A stretch of 64,000 nucleotides of DNA from Acidovorax sp. NCPPB 3576 (GCF_028473605.1 NZ_CP097267.1:2658501-2722500); one strand, 5' to 3'; shown: positions 9,673 to 18,897, counted from the first letter of the stretch. Translations and numbers: made by a program. The notes: generated from the letters alone by a model not told the origin.

Positions 9673-9714
9673 ACCTATCGAGGTCAGCGTGCAAAGCATG
9701 CACGCTCCTATCGA
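9673..9714. repeat. Small palindrome flanked by direct repeats
   Basis: A perfect inverted repeat AGCGTGCA-N5-TGCACGCT (9686-9706) is flanked by direct copies of CCTATCGA (9673-9680 and 9707-9714). It lies between the convergent 8979 gene and rpiA. There is no T-run, so it is not a classical terminator. Confidence 0.5.
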
Positions 9715-9781
9715 AGGTTGTACCTGTCCATGTGGAGGCTTGGCGCGAACGCCGTATCAACCGCCTTCCGAGCCGACAGCT

Positions 9782-10471
9782 TCAGTATTGAACCGTGCGC
9801 ACGCCCTGCGCCGTGCCAAGCAGGCACACATGGGCTTTCTGGTGCGCGAACACGCCCACCGTCACGACGCCGGGCCACTGATTCACTTGCGACTCGAAGG
9901 CCACCGGATCGGTGATGTGCAGGCCGCGCACATCCAGAATGTGCTGCTGGTTGTCCGTCACCAAAGGTGCGCCGTCTTTCTGTCGCAGCGTGGCTTGGCC
10001 ACCCAGGGCCGCAAACCGGCGCGCAATCTGTCGTGCGGCCATGGGAATCACTTCCACTGGCAAAGGGAACTGGCCCAGCGCATCCACCCGCTTCGACTCA
10101 TCGGCGATGCAAACGAACTGCCGGGCCAACGCTGCGACGATCTTTTCGCGCGTGAGTGCAGCCCCGCCCCCCTTCACCATGTGGCCCTGGCCATCGATCT
10201 CGTCCGCGCCGTCGATATAGACAGCCAGAGACTCGACATCGTTCGCATCGAACACAGGAATGCCCAAGGCTTTCAGCCGCTGTGTGCTGGCCTCGGAACT
10301 GGACACGGCGCCCCGAATCTGGTCCTTCATGCTGGCAAGCGCGGTGATGAAGTGATTGACCGTGGAGCCGGTGCCCACGCCGACGATCTCGCCGGGAACG
10401 ACATATTGCAAGGCCGCTTGACCAACCAGGGCCTTGAGTTCTTCTTGGGTGATGGAGGAAGGAGTCGTCAT
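9782..10471 (-). CDS. rpiA: Ribose-5-phosphate isomerase A
   Basis: RpiA interconverts ribose-5-phosphate and ribulose-5-phosphate in the pentose phosphate pathway. The 229 residues are close to E. coli RpiA (219). Visible signatures are [12 protein letters not shown] (phosphate binding), [20 protein letters not shown], and the active-site Lys/Glu region LTREKIV. The start MTTPSSIT at 10471 was chosen; reading further upstream would run through the divergent pyrD gene. Only 36 bp separate it from pyrD, so the two promoters must overlap. Confidence 0.97.
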   Translation of the reverse strand: MTTPSSITQEELKALVGQAALQYVVPGEIVGVGTGSTVNHFITALASMKDQIRGAVSSSEASTQRLKALGIPVFDANDVESLAVYIDGADEIDGQGHMVKGGGAALTREKIVAALARQFVCIADESKRVDALGQFPLPVEVIPMAARQIARRFAALGGQATLRQKDGAPLVTDNQQHILDVRGLHITDPVAFESQVNQWPGVVTVGVFAHQKAHVCLLGTAQGVRTVQY

Positions 10472-10507
10472 AGAGGAAAATCGTGAGTAGTTCACCGAAT
10501 TATCCTC

Positions 10508-11578
10508 ATGTCCTTGATCCCTTACGCCCTCGCCCGCCCTCTTCTTTTCGGCATGGATGCCGAAGCCGCCCACGACATGACCATGGACATGCTGGCCCGC
10601 GGTCAGCGTACGCCCCTGCAATGGGCATGGTGCAACGACACGGTGGACGACCCCGTGACGCTGGCGGGCCTGACCTTTCCCAACCGCGTGGGCTTGGCCG
10701 CGGGGTTGGACAAGAACGCCCGCTGCATCGATGCCCTGGGCGCCATGGGTTTCGGTTTTGTCGAAGTCGGCACCGTCACGCCGAAGGGCCAGCCAGGCAA
10801 TCCCAAGCCGCGCATGTTCCGGCTCCCCCAAGCCAACGCGCTCATCAACCGGCTGGGTTTCAACAACGAAGGGTTGGACGCGTTCTTGCACAATGTGCAG
10901 CAAGCGCGCTTTCGAACCCAGGCCCGCAAGCACCCCATGCTGCTAGGGCTGAACATCGGGAAGAACGCCACGACGCCCATCGAGAACGCCACTTCGGATT
11001 ACCTGGCTTGCCTCGATGGGGTGTATCCCCATGCCGACTACGTGACCGTCAACATCAGCTCGCCGAACACCCAGAACCTTCGGGCGCTGCAGAGCGATGA
11101 AGCCCTGGATGCGCTATTGGGCGCCATCGCCGAGAGGCGTGAGGTCTTGGCACGGCGCCATGCCAACGCCCAGGGGAATGCGCGCCGCGTGCCGGTATTC
11201 GTCAAGATCGCTCCCGATCTGGATGCAGCGCAGGTCCAGCTCATTGCTGCGACGTTGCAGCGCCACGGCATGGATGGTGTTGTGGCCACCAACACCACGA
11301 TCGCCCGTGATGCGGTGAAGGGGATGGCGCACGCCGAGCAAGCAGGCGGCCTCAGCGGGGCACCGGTGCTGGAAGCCAGCAATCGCGTGATCCGCCAGCT
11401 ACGCCAAGCGTTGGGGCCGCAATTTCCGATCATCGGAGTGGGCGGCATTCTGAGTGCGGAAGACGCGGTAAGCAAAATCCACGCAGGGGCCGATGTGGTG
11501 CAGATCTACACGGGGTTGATCTACCAAGGCCCATCACTGGTCCCGCAGGCGGCCCGGGCCATAAAGGCGATGCGCTGA
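10508..11578 (+). CDS. pyrD: Dihydroorotate dehydrogenase (quinone), class 2
   Basis: PyrD oxidises dihydroorotate to orotate at the inner membrane, passing electrons through FMN to quinone. The 356-residue length and the N-terminal membrane-associating helix ([18 protein letters not shown]) are typical of class 2. The catalytic Ser lies in [14 protein letters not shown] contacts include GLAAGLDKN and the C-terminal [11 protein letters not shown] with [11 protein letters not shown]. It is divergent from rpiA and convergent with the yqjDEK-like genes, whose terminator lies just beyond its stop. Confidence 0.97.
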   Translation: MSLIPYALARPLLFGMDAEAAHDMTMDMLARGQRTPLQWAWCNDTVDDPVTLAGLTFPNRVGLAAGLDKNARCIDALGAMGFGFVEVGTVTPKGQPGNPKPRMFRLPQANALINRLGFNNEGLDAFLHNVQQARFRTQARKHPMLLGLNIGKNATTPIENATSDYLACLDGVYPHADYVTVNISSPNTQNLRALQSDEALDALLGAIAERREVLARRHANAQGNARRVPVFVKIAPDLDAAQVQLIAATLQRHGMDGVVATNTTIARDAVKGMAHAEQAGGLSGAPVLEASNRVIRQLRQALGPQFPIIGVGGILSAEDAVSKIHAGADVVQIYTGLIYQGPSLVPQAARAIKAMR

Positions 11579-11595
11579 ATGCGCTGAACCAAATG

Positions 11596-11621
11596 CAAAA
11601 AAGGACCCTGGGTGGGTCCTT
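11596..11621 (-). terminator. Terminator of the yqjDEK-like operon
   Basis: On the minus strand an 8-bp stem AAGGACCC / GGGTCCTT with a 5-nt loop is followed by TTTTTT. It lies 45 bp after the last stop of the minus-strand trio. On the plus strand it gives only a weak T-run for pyrD. Confidence 0.8.
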
Positions 11622-11665
11622 GCTCCGATGCTGCGATGTGCGCAATGGTTTTTCGCAATACAGCC

Positions 11666-11983
11666 TCAACGCCGCATCTGCATGACGAGCGGCATCACCA
11701 GCCCAGCCCATCGGATCAACCGCGATGGCCCCGCCACCAAAGCCAGGCCGGCGACCACGGCAACGGCCGCAGGGTGCGATCGCGCAAAAGCCAGCAGCTT
11801 GATGGACATCGAGGTATCGGGGTCTGCCGCTTGGCGTTGCTGCTGCGCCGCCTGGATATGCACTGCCTGGGTGCGTGCGGCACGCCGCGCCCGCAAACGC
11901 TGGCGCTGCAAGGCAATTCGCTCGAGGATCTTCTGTTCGCGTTCACTCAGAGAACCGGAGCCATCTTGCAACTTTGAGGTCAT
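11666..11983 (-). CDS. YqjK-like small membrane protein
   Basis: This 105-residue protein starts with a charged Arg/Gln-rich helical region (REQKILERIALQRQRLRARR, residues about 15-34). One hydrophobic segment follows near residues 69-100 (HPAAVAVVAGLALVAG). It is the third gene of a trio that matches the yqjD-yqjE-yqjK arrangement of proteobacteria and starts 2 bp after the yqjE stop. The assignment rests mainly on context and topology; sequence similarity to YqjK is weak by eye. Its function is unknown. Confidence 0.7.
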   Translation of the reverse strand: MTSKLQDGSGSLSEREQKILERIALQRQRLRARRAARTQAVHIQAAQQQRQAADPDTSMSIKLLAFARSHPAAVAVVAGLALVAGPSRLIRWAGLVMPLVMQMRR

Positions 11984-11985
11984 GC

Positions 11986-12381
11986 TTACAGCCTTTCCTT
12001 GATGTCACGCCAGTCCTGCGCCAGTTCTTGGCGGGTCAAGGCAAACGCATTGCCCGCCTGCTTGGCCACGGAGATCAATCCGATCAGGGCCCCTGCCCAA
12101 AGAACCAGCCAAGTGCCTGCCACCAGCCAACCCACCATCGTGCGTTGGGGCGAATCCCAGAACTGCACGAGCACGGCCAGGGAAGCGAGTACCAAGGTGA
12201 CCACCGTGAGGCCTCCCACGGCAACCACCAGCATGACCATCAGGCCCAAGCGCCGCTTCTGCTCGGCCCATTCGAGCCTCGCCAGATCCAGCCGGTCTTC
12301 CGCAGCAATGGCCCCTTCAATGACAGCAGCGCGCCACCGCGCGACCCAGCCATCCAATCCCAGAAGTGCCAACCAATTCAT
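11986..12381 (-). CDS. yqjE: YqjE-like phage-holin-superfamily membrane protein
   Basis: This 131-residue inner-membrane protein has two long hydrophobic segments (about residues 48-72 and 82-105). They are preceded by an amphipathic AEDRLDLARLEWAEQKRR helix, the pattern of the YqjE/DUF1469 'phage holin' family. The family name comes from fold similarity only; no prophage genes are nearby. It sits between the YqjD-like and YqjK-like genes and is probably co-transcribed with them. The precise role is unknown; partners of YqjD have been linked to stationary phase and the cell envelope. Confidence 0.82.
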   Translation of the reverse strand: MNWLALLGLDGWVARWRAAVIEGAIAAEDRLDLARLEWAEQKRRLGLMVMLVVAVGGLTVVTLVLASLAVLVQFWDSPQRTMVGWLVAGTWLVLWAGALIGLISVAKQAGNAFALTRQELAQDWRDIKERL

Positions 12382-12422
12382 GCGAGCCTCTCTTGAGCCA
12401 TCAGGTCATTGTTTAAAAAGGA

Positions 12423-12731
12423 TTACCGGCGTGCCAGCAAAAAGCCGACCAGTGCACCTGCTGCCAGGGCAGCGGTCGCCACGCGCCAAGGTTCGTCATG
12501 GGCGTATTGGTCAGCAGCACGGGCCGCTTCCTTGGCTTGGTAAGCCGCATCCTGGGCAGCGCGCACTGCCGAATCGCGCACGGAGTGAATGCCGTCATCC
12601 AGGCGCTGGCGCAGTTGCTTGATCTCTGGAACGCTATCCAAGTCTTTGCTGGACAGCAGGCCACGCAAGTCGGAAACCAGCTTTTCCAGTTCGTTTTGCG
12701 CGGAAGAAAGCGTGTTGGATGCAGAAGTCAT
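12423..12731 (-). CDS. yqjD: DUF883 (YqjD/ElaB family) C-tail-anchored protein
   Basis: This 102-residue protein is a long amphipathic helix (LSSAQNELEKLVSDLRGLL onward). It ends in one transmembrane segment, VATAALAAGALVGFLLARR, the C-tail anchor of the family. E. coli YqjD and ElaB bind ribosomes at the inner membrane in stationary phase; by homology this protein may do the same. The start at 12731 was preferred over the ATG at 12746 because a GAAAGG ribosome site lies 8-9 nt upstream of it. It is the first gene of the minus-strand trio. Confidence 0.88.
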   Translation of the reverse strand: MTSASNTLSSAQNELEKLVSDLRGLLSSKDLDSVPEIKQLRQRLDDGIHSVRDSAVRAAQDAAYQAKEAARAADQYAHDEPWRVATAALAAGALVGFLLARR

Positions 12732-12856
12732 GAAGAAGCCTTTCATAGCATGGAATAAAGGTAATCCGCCCCTTATGGCGAGCCTGTAGGCGGATGCCCC
12801 ATCTTAGTCACACGCTTTACATACGGCCGTAGGCCATGGCCGCTTGGATGAGAAAG

Positions 12857-13960
12857 TCAGCGGGAGGCTTGCTCCGCGACCCATTCACCCAGGGCCAGCG
12901 CGCTCGTGAGTCCAGGCGATTCGATTCCAAAAAGTTGGATAAGACCTCGGATACCGTGTGTTTCAGGGCCTTGAATGCAAAAATCTGCCGAGGGTTCGTT
13001 AGGTCCGTGGATCTTGGGCCGGATGCCTGCATAGCCAGGCGCCAGAGCGCCGTCCTGCAAGCCGGGCCAATATCGACGCACCTCCGCATAGAAAGCCTCG
13101 CCTCTGGCCGGATCGACCGACAGGTCGTCCGCCGATCCCACCCACTCCACGTCAGGACCGAACTTGGCTTGGCGGCCCATGTCCAGCGTCAGGTGCACCC
13201 CCAATCCGGCGGCTTCGGGAACGGGATAGATCAGGCGGGAAAAAGGCGATGCCCCTGTCAATGTGAAGTAGCTGCCTTTGGCGTAGCTCGCTTTGGGAAT
13301 GTGGCGCGGATCAAGTCCAAAAAAACGCGAGGCCAGATTGGGCGCGTGCAGCCCGGCCGCATTCACCAGCGTCCGAGCGTTCAAACGCGTGCCGTCAACT
13401 GCTTCCAAAACGATAGCATCACCCCCTAGTTCTGCATGCGCTGCGGGCGAATTCAGTGCCACCATTCCGCCGCTGTATTCCAGATCGCCCTGGAGCGAGA
13501 GCATGAAGGCGTGGCTGTCCACAATGCCGGTGCTTGGCGACAGCAAAGCGGCCACACATTCCAAAGCGGGCTCGAGTGCCTGGGCTTGCTCCCGCGTCAA
13601 CCATTGCAGGTCGGTAACGCCATTGGCATGCGCCCGTTGCTGGATGCTTTCCAGCGACGCCCGCTGTTCGTCGGACGTGGCAACGATGAGCTTGCCGCAG
13701 CGCTGGTACGGAATGCCCCTTGCCTCGCAATATGCGTAAAGCATGTCGCGGCCCTGCACGCACAGCCGCGCCTTGAGCGACCCCTTGGGATAGTAGATGC
13801 CGGCATGCACCACTTCGCTATTTCGGGAACTGGTTCCAGTACCAATCCCATGGGCCGCTTCGAGGACCAGAACCTCCCGGCCACGCAAGGCCAGTGCGCG
13901 CGCAACGGCCAAGCCCACCACGCCCGCGCCGATGACGACACAGTCCACCGACTCGGTCAT
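12857..13960 (-). CDS. LhgO-like FAD-dependent oxidoreductase (DAO family)
   Basis: This 367-residue flavoprotein has an N-terminal Rossmann motif [16 protein letters not shown] and the [15 protein letters not shown] segment shared by L-2-hydroxyglutarate oxidases and their paralogues. A mid-protein [11 protein letters not shown], a C-terminal [13 protein letters not shown] and a final [16 protein letters not shown] complete the DAO fold. L-2-hydroxyglutarate is the likeliest substrate type, but close paralogues use other 2-hydroxy or amino acids. Its ATG overlaps the stop of the deacetylase-type gene by 4 bp, so the two are translationally coupled. Confidence 0.85.
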   Translation of the reverse strand: MTESVDCVVIGAGVVGLAVARALALRGREVLVLEAAHGIGTGTSSRNSEVVHAGIYYPKGSLKARLCVQGRDMLYAYCEARGIPYQRCGKLIVATSDEQRASLESIQQRAHANGVTDLQWLTREQAQALEPALECVAALLSPSTGIVDSHAFMLSLQGDLEYSGGMVALNSPAAHAELGGDAIVLEAVDGTRLNARTLVNAAGLHAPNLASRFFGLDPRHIPKASYAKGSYFTLTGASPFSRLIYPVPEAAGLGVHLTLDMGRQAKFGPDVEWVGSADDLSVDPARGEAFYAEVRRYWPGLQDGALAPGYAGIRPKIHGPNEPSADFCIQGPETHGIRGLIQLFGIESPGLTSALALGEWVAEQASR

Positions 13961-15009
13961 GGCTGGTGGCCTTGTGCCTCGAACCCTTCGATCACGTTCA
14001 CCGCATTGAGGCCCAGTTCTGCGGCGGCATAGCCGCCTTCCAGCACGAACACGGTAGGCAGGTTCAACTGGGCCAAACGCTGGCCGATCTGCGAAAAGTC
14101 CTTGGATGCCAATGAGAAGCGAGAAATGGGATCTCCTTCGAACGTGTCCAACCCCAACGAAACCACCAAAGCCTGCGGCCCATAAGCCAGGATGGCCGCG
14201 CAGGCCTTTTCCAACGCAGCAAACCAGGCTTCAAATGCAGTGCCTGCGGGCAGCGGCAAATTCAGGTTGAAGCCGGCTCCACTGCCGTGTCCGGATTCGT
14301 CTGCATGGCCAAGATAAAAAGGGTATTCGGTCAGCGGATCGCCGTGAATGCTGATGAACAGCACATCCGGACGCTCGTAGAAAATGCTTTGGGTTCCATT
14401 GCCATGGTGGTAATCCACATCCAATACCGCCACACGCGACATGCCTGCGTTGAGCAGCGTCTGGGCTGCAACAGCGGCGTTGTTGAGAAAACAATACCCG
14501 CCCATGAAATCCGGTCCCGCATGGTGGCCCGGTGGCCGCGTCACACAGAAAGACGCACTTGCCTTGCCACCGGCTACGGCCGAGGCCGCACTGGCAGCCG
14601 CGTCTGCGCCAGCTTTGGCTGCGGCCCAGGTGCCGTCGGCCAGCGGTGTCCCATTGTCCATCGAATAAAGGCCGTAACGTGCCGTGAAATTTGCAGGCTC
14701 GATATCAGAACGCAAGGTGCGTACCGGCCAGACAGAAGGAAACGGCTGAACCGTGGCATTCGCTGGATCTTGCGCCACCCATTGCTGCCAGGCGGTTTGA
14801 AGGAAGGACAGATACCGTTCTGAGTGGATCTGCTTCAGTATTGCAGCACTATCCACATCGGGCGGAAGTAACGCGTGGCCACGCTCTGTCAGGCGCTGCT
14901 CCACATAATCCTGGCGCGCCGGCTTCTCGAAGCACGGAACACGTTCGCCGCGAAAAAACTCGTGCGCCGGGGCATGGGCGGTGTGCAGGGGATTGTGGAA
15001 AGTGAGCAT
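13957..15009 (-). CDS. Histone deacetylase family / acetylpolyamine amidohydrolase
   Basis: This 350-residue zinc-dependent deacetylase has all the catalytic elements. These are the tandem His in [14 protein letters not shown], the [10 protein letters not shown] helix, the zinc ligands in [11 protein letters not shown], and a further Asp in [11 protein letters not shown]. The N-terminus [19 protein letters not shown] resembles acetylpolyamine amidohydrolases, which remove acetyl groups from acetylated polyamines. A small acetyl-amine substrate is therefore likelier than a protein. The start at 15009 (MLTFHNP) was chosen; further upstream the frame enters the tRNA terminator. It is the first gene of a two-gene operon. 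Confidence 0.9.
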   Translation of the reverse strand: MLTFHNPLHTAHAPAHEFFRGERVPCFEKPARQDYVEQRLTERGHALLPPDVDSAAILKQIHSERYLSFLQTAWQQWVAQDPANATVQPFPSVWPVRTLRSDIEPANFTARYGLYSMDNGTPLADGTWAAAKAGADAAASAASAVAGGKASASFCVTRPPGHHAGPDFMGGYCFLNNAAVAAQTLLNAGMSRVAVLDVDYHHGNGTQSIFYERPDVLFISIHGDPLTEYPFYLGHADESGHGSGAGFNLNLPLPAGTAFEAWFAALEKACAAILAYGPQALVVSLGLDTFEGDPISRFSLASKDFSQIGQRLAQLNLPTVFVLEGGYAAAELGLNAVNVIEGFEAQGHQP

Positions 15010-15094
15010 GGTCTGCAGTCTCGAGAATCGAAACCGCCGATTGTGGCCCAACAGAATGCAGCCAATATCGTTATCGATGAATGGCTTGTAGAGC

Positions 15095-15131
15095 AACAAA
15101 AAACCCCTGCAGGCAAGACCTGCAGGGGTTT
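15095..15131 (-). terminator. Strong terminator after the tRNA-Val pair
   Basis: A perfect stem of about 13 bp (15101-15113 with 15119-15131, core ACCCCTGCAGG) with a 5-nt loop is followed on the minus strand by TTTTTTG. It starts 5 bp beyond the CCA end of the downstream tRNA. Confidence 0.9.
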
Positions 15132-15135
15132 CATA

Positions 15136-15210
15136 TGGTGGGTGATACATGGATCGAACATGTGACCCCTGCCGTGTGAAGGCAGTGCTCTACCGCTGAG
15201 CTAATCACCC
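15136..15210 (-). tRNA. tRNA-Val (anticodon CAC), copy 2 in transcription order
   Basis: The 75-nt cloverleaf has acceptor GGGTGAT / ATCACCC, discriminator A and an encoded CCA. The D arm is AGCTCAGCGGTAGAGC. The anticodon stem CTGCC / GGCAG holds loop TTCACAC, giving anticodon CAC (Val, GUG codons). The T arm is ACATG-TTCGATC-CATGT. It is identical to the copy at 15251-15325. Confidence 0.97.
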
Positions 15211-15250
15211 GTTGATCCAAAGGCGCGACGCACTTTCAGATCAAAAACAC

Positions 15251-15325
15251 TGGTGGGTGATACATGGATCGAACATGTGACCCCTGCCGTGTGAAGGCAG
15301 TGCTCTACCGCTGAGCTAATCACCC
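15251..15325 (-). tRNA. tRNA-Val (anticodon CAC), copy 1 in transcription order
   Basis: This is identical over all 75 nt to the other tRNA-Val and lies 40 bp upstream of it. Its 5' end is 25 bp after the dnaQ stop, so it could be read from the isc-dnaQ transcript or from a promoter inside the end of dnaQ. A CCA end is encoded. Confidence 0.97.
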
Positions 15326-15350
15326 GTGTTGTCTTGCGACAAGCCTTCGA

Positions 15351-16079
15351 TTATTGCACAGCTTTTTCGACTGCAGACTCAACCCGCCAAATTGTTTTTC
15401 CGCCGCTGGCCTTGTCGATGTGGACAAGCGTCTCTTCATGCAAAGCCAGTTCCTGCTCGCTGGCGGTGAGCACCTGCAAGACCAGGGCGCTCAAGTCGAC
15501 AGGTACCACGCGAATGCCGGACTTGCTCTCGCTCTCTTCGTCAGAGATCAACAGAGGATCTTGCCCGCGAGTCAGGTTGATGTAGACGTCGGCCAGCAAC
15601 TCTGCATCCAGCAAGGCGCCGTGCAGCGTCCGGCCCGAGTTGTCAACGCCCAGTCGATCGCAAAGTGCATCCAGCGAATTGCGCTTGCCAGGGAACATCT
15701 CCTTGGCCATCACCAGCGTGTCGGTCACGCTCTCGACATAAGTCTTGAAGCCAGGCCGACCTGTAAGCTCCAGTTCCTTGTTCAAGAAACCCACGTCGAA
15801 AGCCGCGTTGTGGATGATGATTTCGGCGCCCTGCAGGTATTGCAGGATGTCATCCGCCATGTCTGCGAACTTCGGCTTGTCCCGAAGGAATTCATTGCTG
15901 ATGCCGTGCACCTTGAGTGCGTCTTCGTGGCTGTCTCGCCCTGGATTGAAGTAAAGGTGCAGGTTGTTGCCTGTCAGCTTGCGGTTCAGCAGTTCCACAC
16001 AGCCCAACTCGATGATGCGGTCACCCCCTTCGGCCGAAAGGCCGGTGGTTTCCGTGTCCAGAACGATCTGCCGAGACAT
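15351..16079 (-). CDS. dnaQ: DNA polymerase III epsilon subunit (3'-5' proofreading exonuclease)
   Basis: This is the DEDDh exonuclease that proofreads for the replicative polymerase. In 242 residues (E. coli 243) it has ExoI VLDTETTGLS, ExoII HNAAFDVGFLN and ExoIII HGALLDAELLADVY. The C-terminal region after about residue 185 would carry the alpha-subunit binding segment. Its ATG shares one base with the fdx stop (TGATG), making it the last gene of the isc operon. Linking it to Fe-S assembly is unusual in function, though such arrangements occur in related bacteria. Confidence 0.95.
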   Translation of the reverse strand: MSRQIVLDTETTGLSAEGGDRIIELGCVELLNRKLTGNNLHLYFNPGRDSHEDALKVHGISNEFLRDKPKFADMADDILQYLQGAEIIIHNAAFDVGFLNKELELTGRPGFKTYVESVTDTLVMAKEMFPGKRNSLDALCDRLGVDNSGRTLHGALLDAELLADVYINLTRGQDPLLISDEESESKSGIRVVPVDLSALVLQVLTASEQELALHEETLVHIDKASGGKTIWRVESAVEKAVQ

Positions 16080-16417
16080 CAGTGGTTCTCCTTGGCATGG
16101 TTGATGGTGTATTTGGGAATTTCCACCGTCACATCGCTCTGGGCAAGAATCGCCTGGCAACTCAGTCTCGACTGAGGCTCAAGACCCCAGGCACGATCGA
16201 GAAGGTCCTCCTCCTCTTCCTCTGCTTCGTTGAGGGACTCGCCCCCTGCACGCACGATCACATGGCAGGTGGTGCAGGCACAACTCATGTCACAAGCGTG
16301 TTCGATATTGATGCCGTTGTCGAGGAGGGCCTCGCAGATCGATGTACCGGAAGGCGCAGTGATATCGGTCCCCGAAGGACAGTACTCGGGATGGGGCAAT
16401 ATTTTGATGACGGGCAT
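16079..16417 (-). CDS. fdx: Isc-type [2Fe-2S] ferredoxin
   Basis: This 112-residue ferredoxin donates electrons during Fe-S cluster assembly on IscU. The cluster ligands are visible as CDMSCACTTC (three Cys) and a fourth Cys in RLSCQAIL. The acidic helix NEAEEEEEDLLDRA and the ending PKYTINHAKENH match E. coli Fdx (111 residues). The start MPVIKILPHPE at 16417 lies 17 bp after the hscA stop. It is the penultimate gene of the operon, followed with a 1-nt overlap by dnaQ. No iscX follows. Confidence 0.97.
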   Translation of the reverse strand: MPVIKILPHPEYCPSGTDITAPSGTSICEALLDNGINIEHACDMSCACTTCHVIVRAGGESLNEAEEEEEDLLDRAWGLEPQSRLSCQAILAQSDVTVEIPKYTINHAKENH

Positions 16418-16433
16418 GGGGCTGGATCGTCTT

Positions 16434-18305
16434 TCAGAGGGTTTGCACGTTCTTGCCGCCAAGGGCCTGCTGGATGCCGCGATTCATGCGGTGCGCGGCG
16501 AATGCCTCGGTGCCTTGGGCGAGCGCCTGGGTTGCGGCTTCGATCGCAGCCGCATCGTCCAGCTCGCGCGCTTGCTGCAACGCAACCATCAACGCATCGA
16601 TTTCTGTTCGTTCGCCCGATTCAAGCAGATCGGCATCCGCGTTCAAGGCACTGCGGGTGGCCATCAGCATCCGATCGGCATCGACACGGGCTTCTACCAG
16701 TGCGCGCGCGCGCATGTCCTGCGCAGCCGTGGCAAAGCCTTCCTGAAGCATGCGCGCAATGTGGTCGTCGGACAGGCCATAGGAAGGCTTGACGTCAACG
16801 CGCGCTTCGATGCCACTGCCTTGCTCTTTCGCACTCACGTTGAGCAAGCCATCTGCATCGACGGTAAACGTGACCCGGATTCGGGCTGCACCTGCGGCCA
16901 TGGGCGGAATGCCTCGGAGTTCGAAACGGGCCAAACTCCGGCAATCTGCCACCAGATCGCGCTCGCCTTGCACCACATGAATGGCCAAGGCGGTTTGACC
17001 GTCCTTGTACGTGGTGAAGTCCTGCGCCTTGGCCGTAGGAATGGTTTCGTTACGGGACACGATGCGCTCTACCAAACCACCCATGGTCTCGATCCCGAGA
17101 GACAAAGGAATCACGTCCAGCAGCAGCATGTCGCCCGAGGGATTGTTGCCCGCCAACTGATTTGCCTGCATGGCCGCACCCAGTGCGACGACCTCATCAG
17201 GATTCAGGTTGTTGAGCGGCTCCGAGCCGAAAAACTCATGGACGGCGCGCTGCACTTGCGGCATGCGGGTAGAGCCGCCCACCATCACCACACCTTGAAC
17301 CTCTTCTGGAGACAACTGCGCATCGCGAAGAGTGCGGCGTGCCGCTGCAATGGAGCGCTGGGTGAGCGCCGCGGTGGCGGCTTCCAAGTCGGTCCGATGC
17401 ACCAAGGCGTTAATGCTGGCTCCCGACACCTCGGCGGTGAAATTCGCAGTCTCCGCAGCGCTGAGGGCCTCCTTGCAGGCACGGGCGGCCAACCGAACGG
17501 TGGCCTTGTCCTGCGGCGTCACGGCCACCACGCCGTTCTGCTGGAGTACCCAGTCCGCTAGCGCTGCATCGTAATCGTCGCCACCCAGCGCTGAGTCGCC
17601 CCCCGTGGCAATCACTTCGAAAACACCTTGGGTCAGGCGAAGGATCGACACATCGAACGTGCCGCCTCCCAGGTCGTACACCGCATAGATGCCTTCACTG
17701 GCGTTGTCGAGTCCGTAGGCAATGGCAGCCGCTGTGGGTTCGTTGATGAGCCGCAGCAAGTTCAAGCCCGCCAACCTCGCTGCATCCTTGGTGGCTTGGC
17801 GTTGGGCGTCGTCGAAATAGGCAGGAACGGTGATGACGGCGCCAAAAATCTCATCGTCGAAACTGTCTTCGGCACGAAAGCGCAGCGTTGCAAGAATTTC
17901 AGCACTGATCTCGACGGCTGACTTGGCGCCGTCTACCGTTTTCAGGGAGACCATGCCGCCCTCGCCTTCGCCCTGTGGCGCAGCAAAGTCATACGGAAGT
18001 TTTTCGGGATGCGCGATATCTCGCAGGCTGCGCCCCATGAATCGCTTGGCCGATGCAATCGTATTGCGGGCATCCACCGCCTGGGCAGCGACCGCTTCGT
18101 ACCCGATCTGGCGTCGGCCTTCTTCCAAATAGCGAACGACGGAAGGCAGCAAAACGCGGCCTTGGTCGTCGGGCAGGCATTCGGCTACGCCGTTGCGTAC
18201 GGCGGCCACCAAAGAATGGGTGGTACCCAAATCGATTCCCACGGCAATGCGCCGTTGGTGTGGATCGGGAGATTGACCAGGTTCTGAAATCTGCAAAAGC
18301 GCCAT
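16434..18305 (-). CDS. hscA: Fe-S cluster assembly Hsp70 chaperone HscA
   Basis: This 623-residue specialised DnaK paralogue (E. coli HscA 616) releases clusters from IscU by ATP-driven cycles. Nucleotide-binding motifs are [26 protein letters not shown] and [13 protein letters not shown]. The substrate domain begins after [17 protein letters not shown]. Its co-chaperone gene hscB lies directly upstream, separated by a 69-bp spacer that holds a perfect stem-loop. The length and the LPPVKIHC motif partner (IscU) in the same operon make the HscA rather than DnaK assignment clear. Confidence 0.97.
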   Translation of the reverse strand: MALLQISEPGQSPDPHQRRIAVGIDLGTTHSLVAAVRNGVAECLPDDQGRVLLPSVVRYLEEGRRQIGYEAVAAQAVDARNTIASAKRFMGRSLRDIAHPEKLPYDFAAPQGEGEGGMVSLKTVDGAKSAVEISAEILATLRFRAEDSFDDEIFGAVITVPAYFDDAQRQATKDAARLAGLNLLRLINEPTAAAIAYGLDNASEGIYAVYDLGGGTFDVSILRLTQGVFEVIATGGDSALGGDDYDAALADWVLQQNGVVAVTPQDKATVRLAARACKEALSAAETANFTAEVSGASINALVHRTDLEAATAALTQRSIAAARRTLRDAQLSPEEVQGVVMVGGSTRMPQVQRAVHEFFGSEPLNNLNPDEVVALGAAMQANQLAGNNPSGDMLLLDVIPLSLGIETMGGLVERIVSRNETIPTAKAQDFTTYKDGQTALAIHVVQGERDLVADCRSLARFELRGIPPMAAGAARIRVTFTVDADGLLNVSAKEQGSGIEARVDVKPSYGLSDDHIARMLQEGFATAAQDMRARALVEARVDADRMLMATRSALNADADLLESGERTEIDALMVALQQARELDDAAAIEAATQALAQGTEAFAAHRMNRGIQQALGGKNVQTL

Positions 18306-18323
18306 GGGGTCTTTTTCTAGGTA

Positions 18324-18352
18324 GGAGACGGCATGAACTGGCTGCCGTCTCC
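18324..18352 (-). other. Perfect stem-loop between hscB and hscA
   Basis: A 10-bp perfect inverted repeat GGAGACGGCA / TGCCGTCTCC with a 9-nt loop ends 18 nt before the hscA ATG on the minus strand. No T-run follows, so it is more likely an mRNA structure affecting stability or translation of hscA than a terminator. Confidence 0.65.
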
Positions 18353-18374
18353 ATTCAGTCGGTAGAGAGAAACG

Positions 18375-18893
18375 CTATTGTCCCAGCGCATCTCTGCGGC
18401 GATCGACATCGTCGGCAAATCGCGCAATGAACATGAGGGCTCTGACTTCATTAGCGGCAGCAGCGTAGTCACGCTGAGCGTCCAACAACTGCTCGCAGCG
18501 TTGCAAAGCCGCAGTTCGCTCTTTCCGCACTGCTTGGTCCAGCACGTCGAGCGATGGAGCATCTGTTGCATCGTCGAGCGCTTCACGCCATTCCATTTGC
18601 TGCATCAGGAATGCAGTGGGCATGGCCGTGTTGTCCTCGGCCCGAATCGACGCTCCGCCCAATTCACATAGATAGGCTGCGCGTTTCAGCGGGTCTTTGA
18701 TTCGCTGGTAGGCCTCATTGATGCGTACCGACCATTGCATGGCCTTGCGCTGCGCCGATGCACCATGCATGGCAAACCGATCCGGATGGGCTTCCCGCTG
18801 CAGTTCTTTCCACCGGGCATCCAGGGCTGATCGATCCTGGGCAAATTGGCGCGGCACGCCGAAGAGTTCGAAGTCGTCGGATTGAAGGTTCAT
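18375..18893 (-). CDS. hscB: Fe-S cluster assembly J-domain co-chaperone HscB
   Basis: HscB brings IscU to HscA and stimulates its ATPase. The 172 residues (E. coli 171) contain an N-terminal J domain with the HPD motif in REAHPDRFA. A C-terminal three-helix bundle (from about residue 85) follows, with LMQQMEWREAL matching the IscU-binding surface of the family. It lies between iscA, upstream across a terminator-like hairpin, and hscA. Confidence 0.96.
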   Translation of the reverse strand: MNLQSDDFELFGVPRQFAQDRSALDARWKELQREAHPDRFAMHGASAQRKAMQWSVRINEAYQRIKDPLKRAAYLCELGGASIRAEDNTAMPTAFLMQQMEWREALDDATDAPSLDVLDQAVRKERTAALQRCEQLLDAQRDYAAAANEVRALMFIARFADDVDRRRDALGQ

Positions 18894-18897
18894 GTCA

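Noticed and set aside
11986..12381. Possible prophage remnant, because of the 'phage holin' family name of the YqjE-like protein
   Set aside because: The neighbours are the usual YqjD-like and YqjK-like genes, and no phage structural, integrase or lysis gene is nearby.
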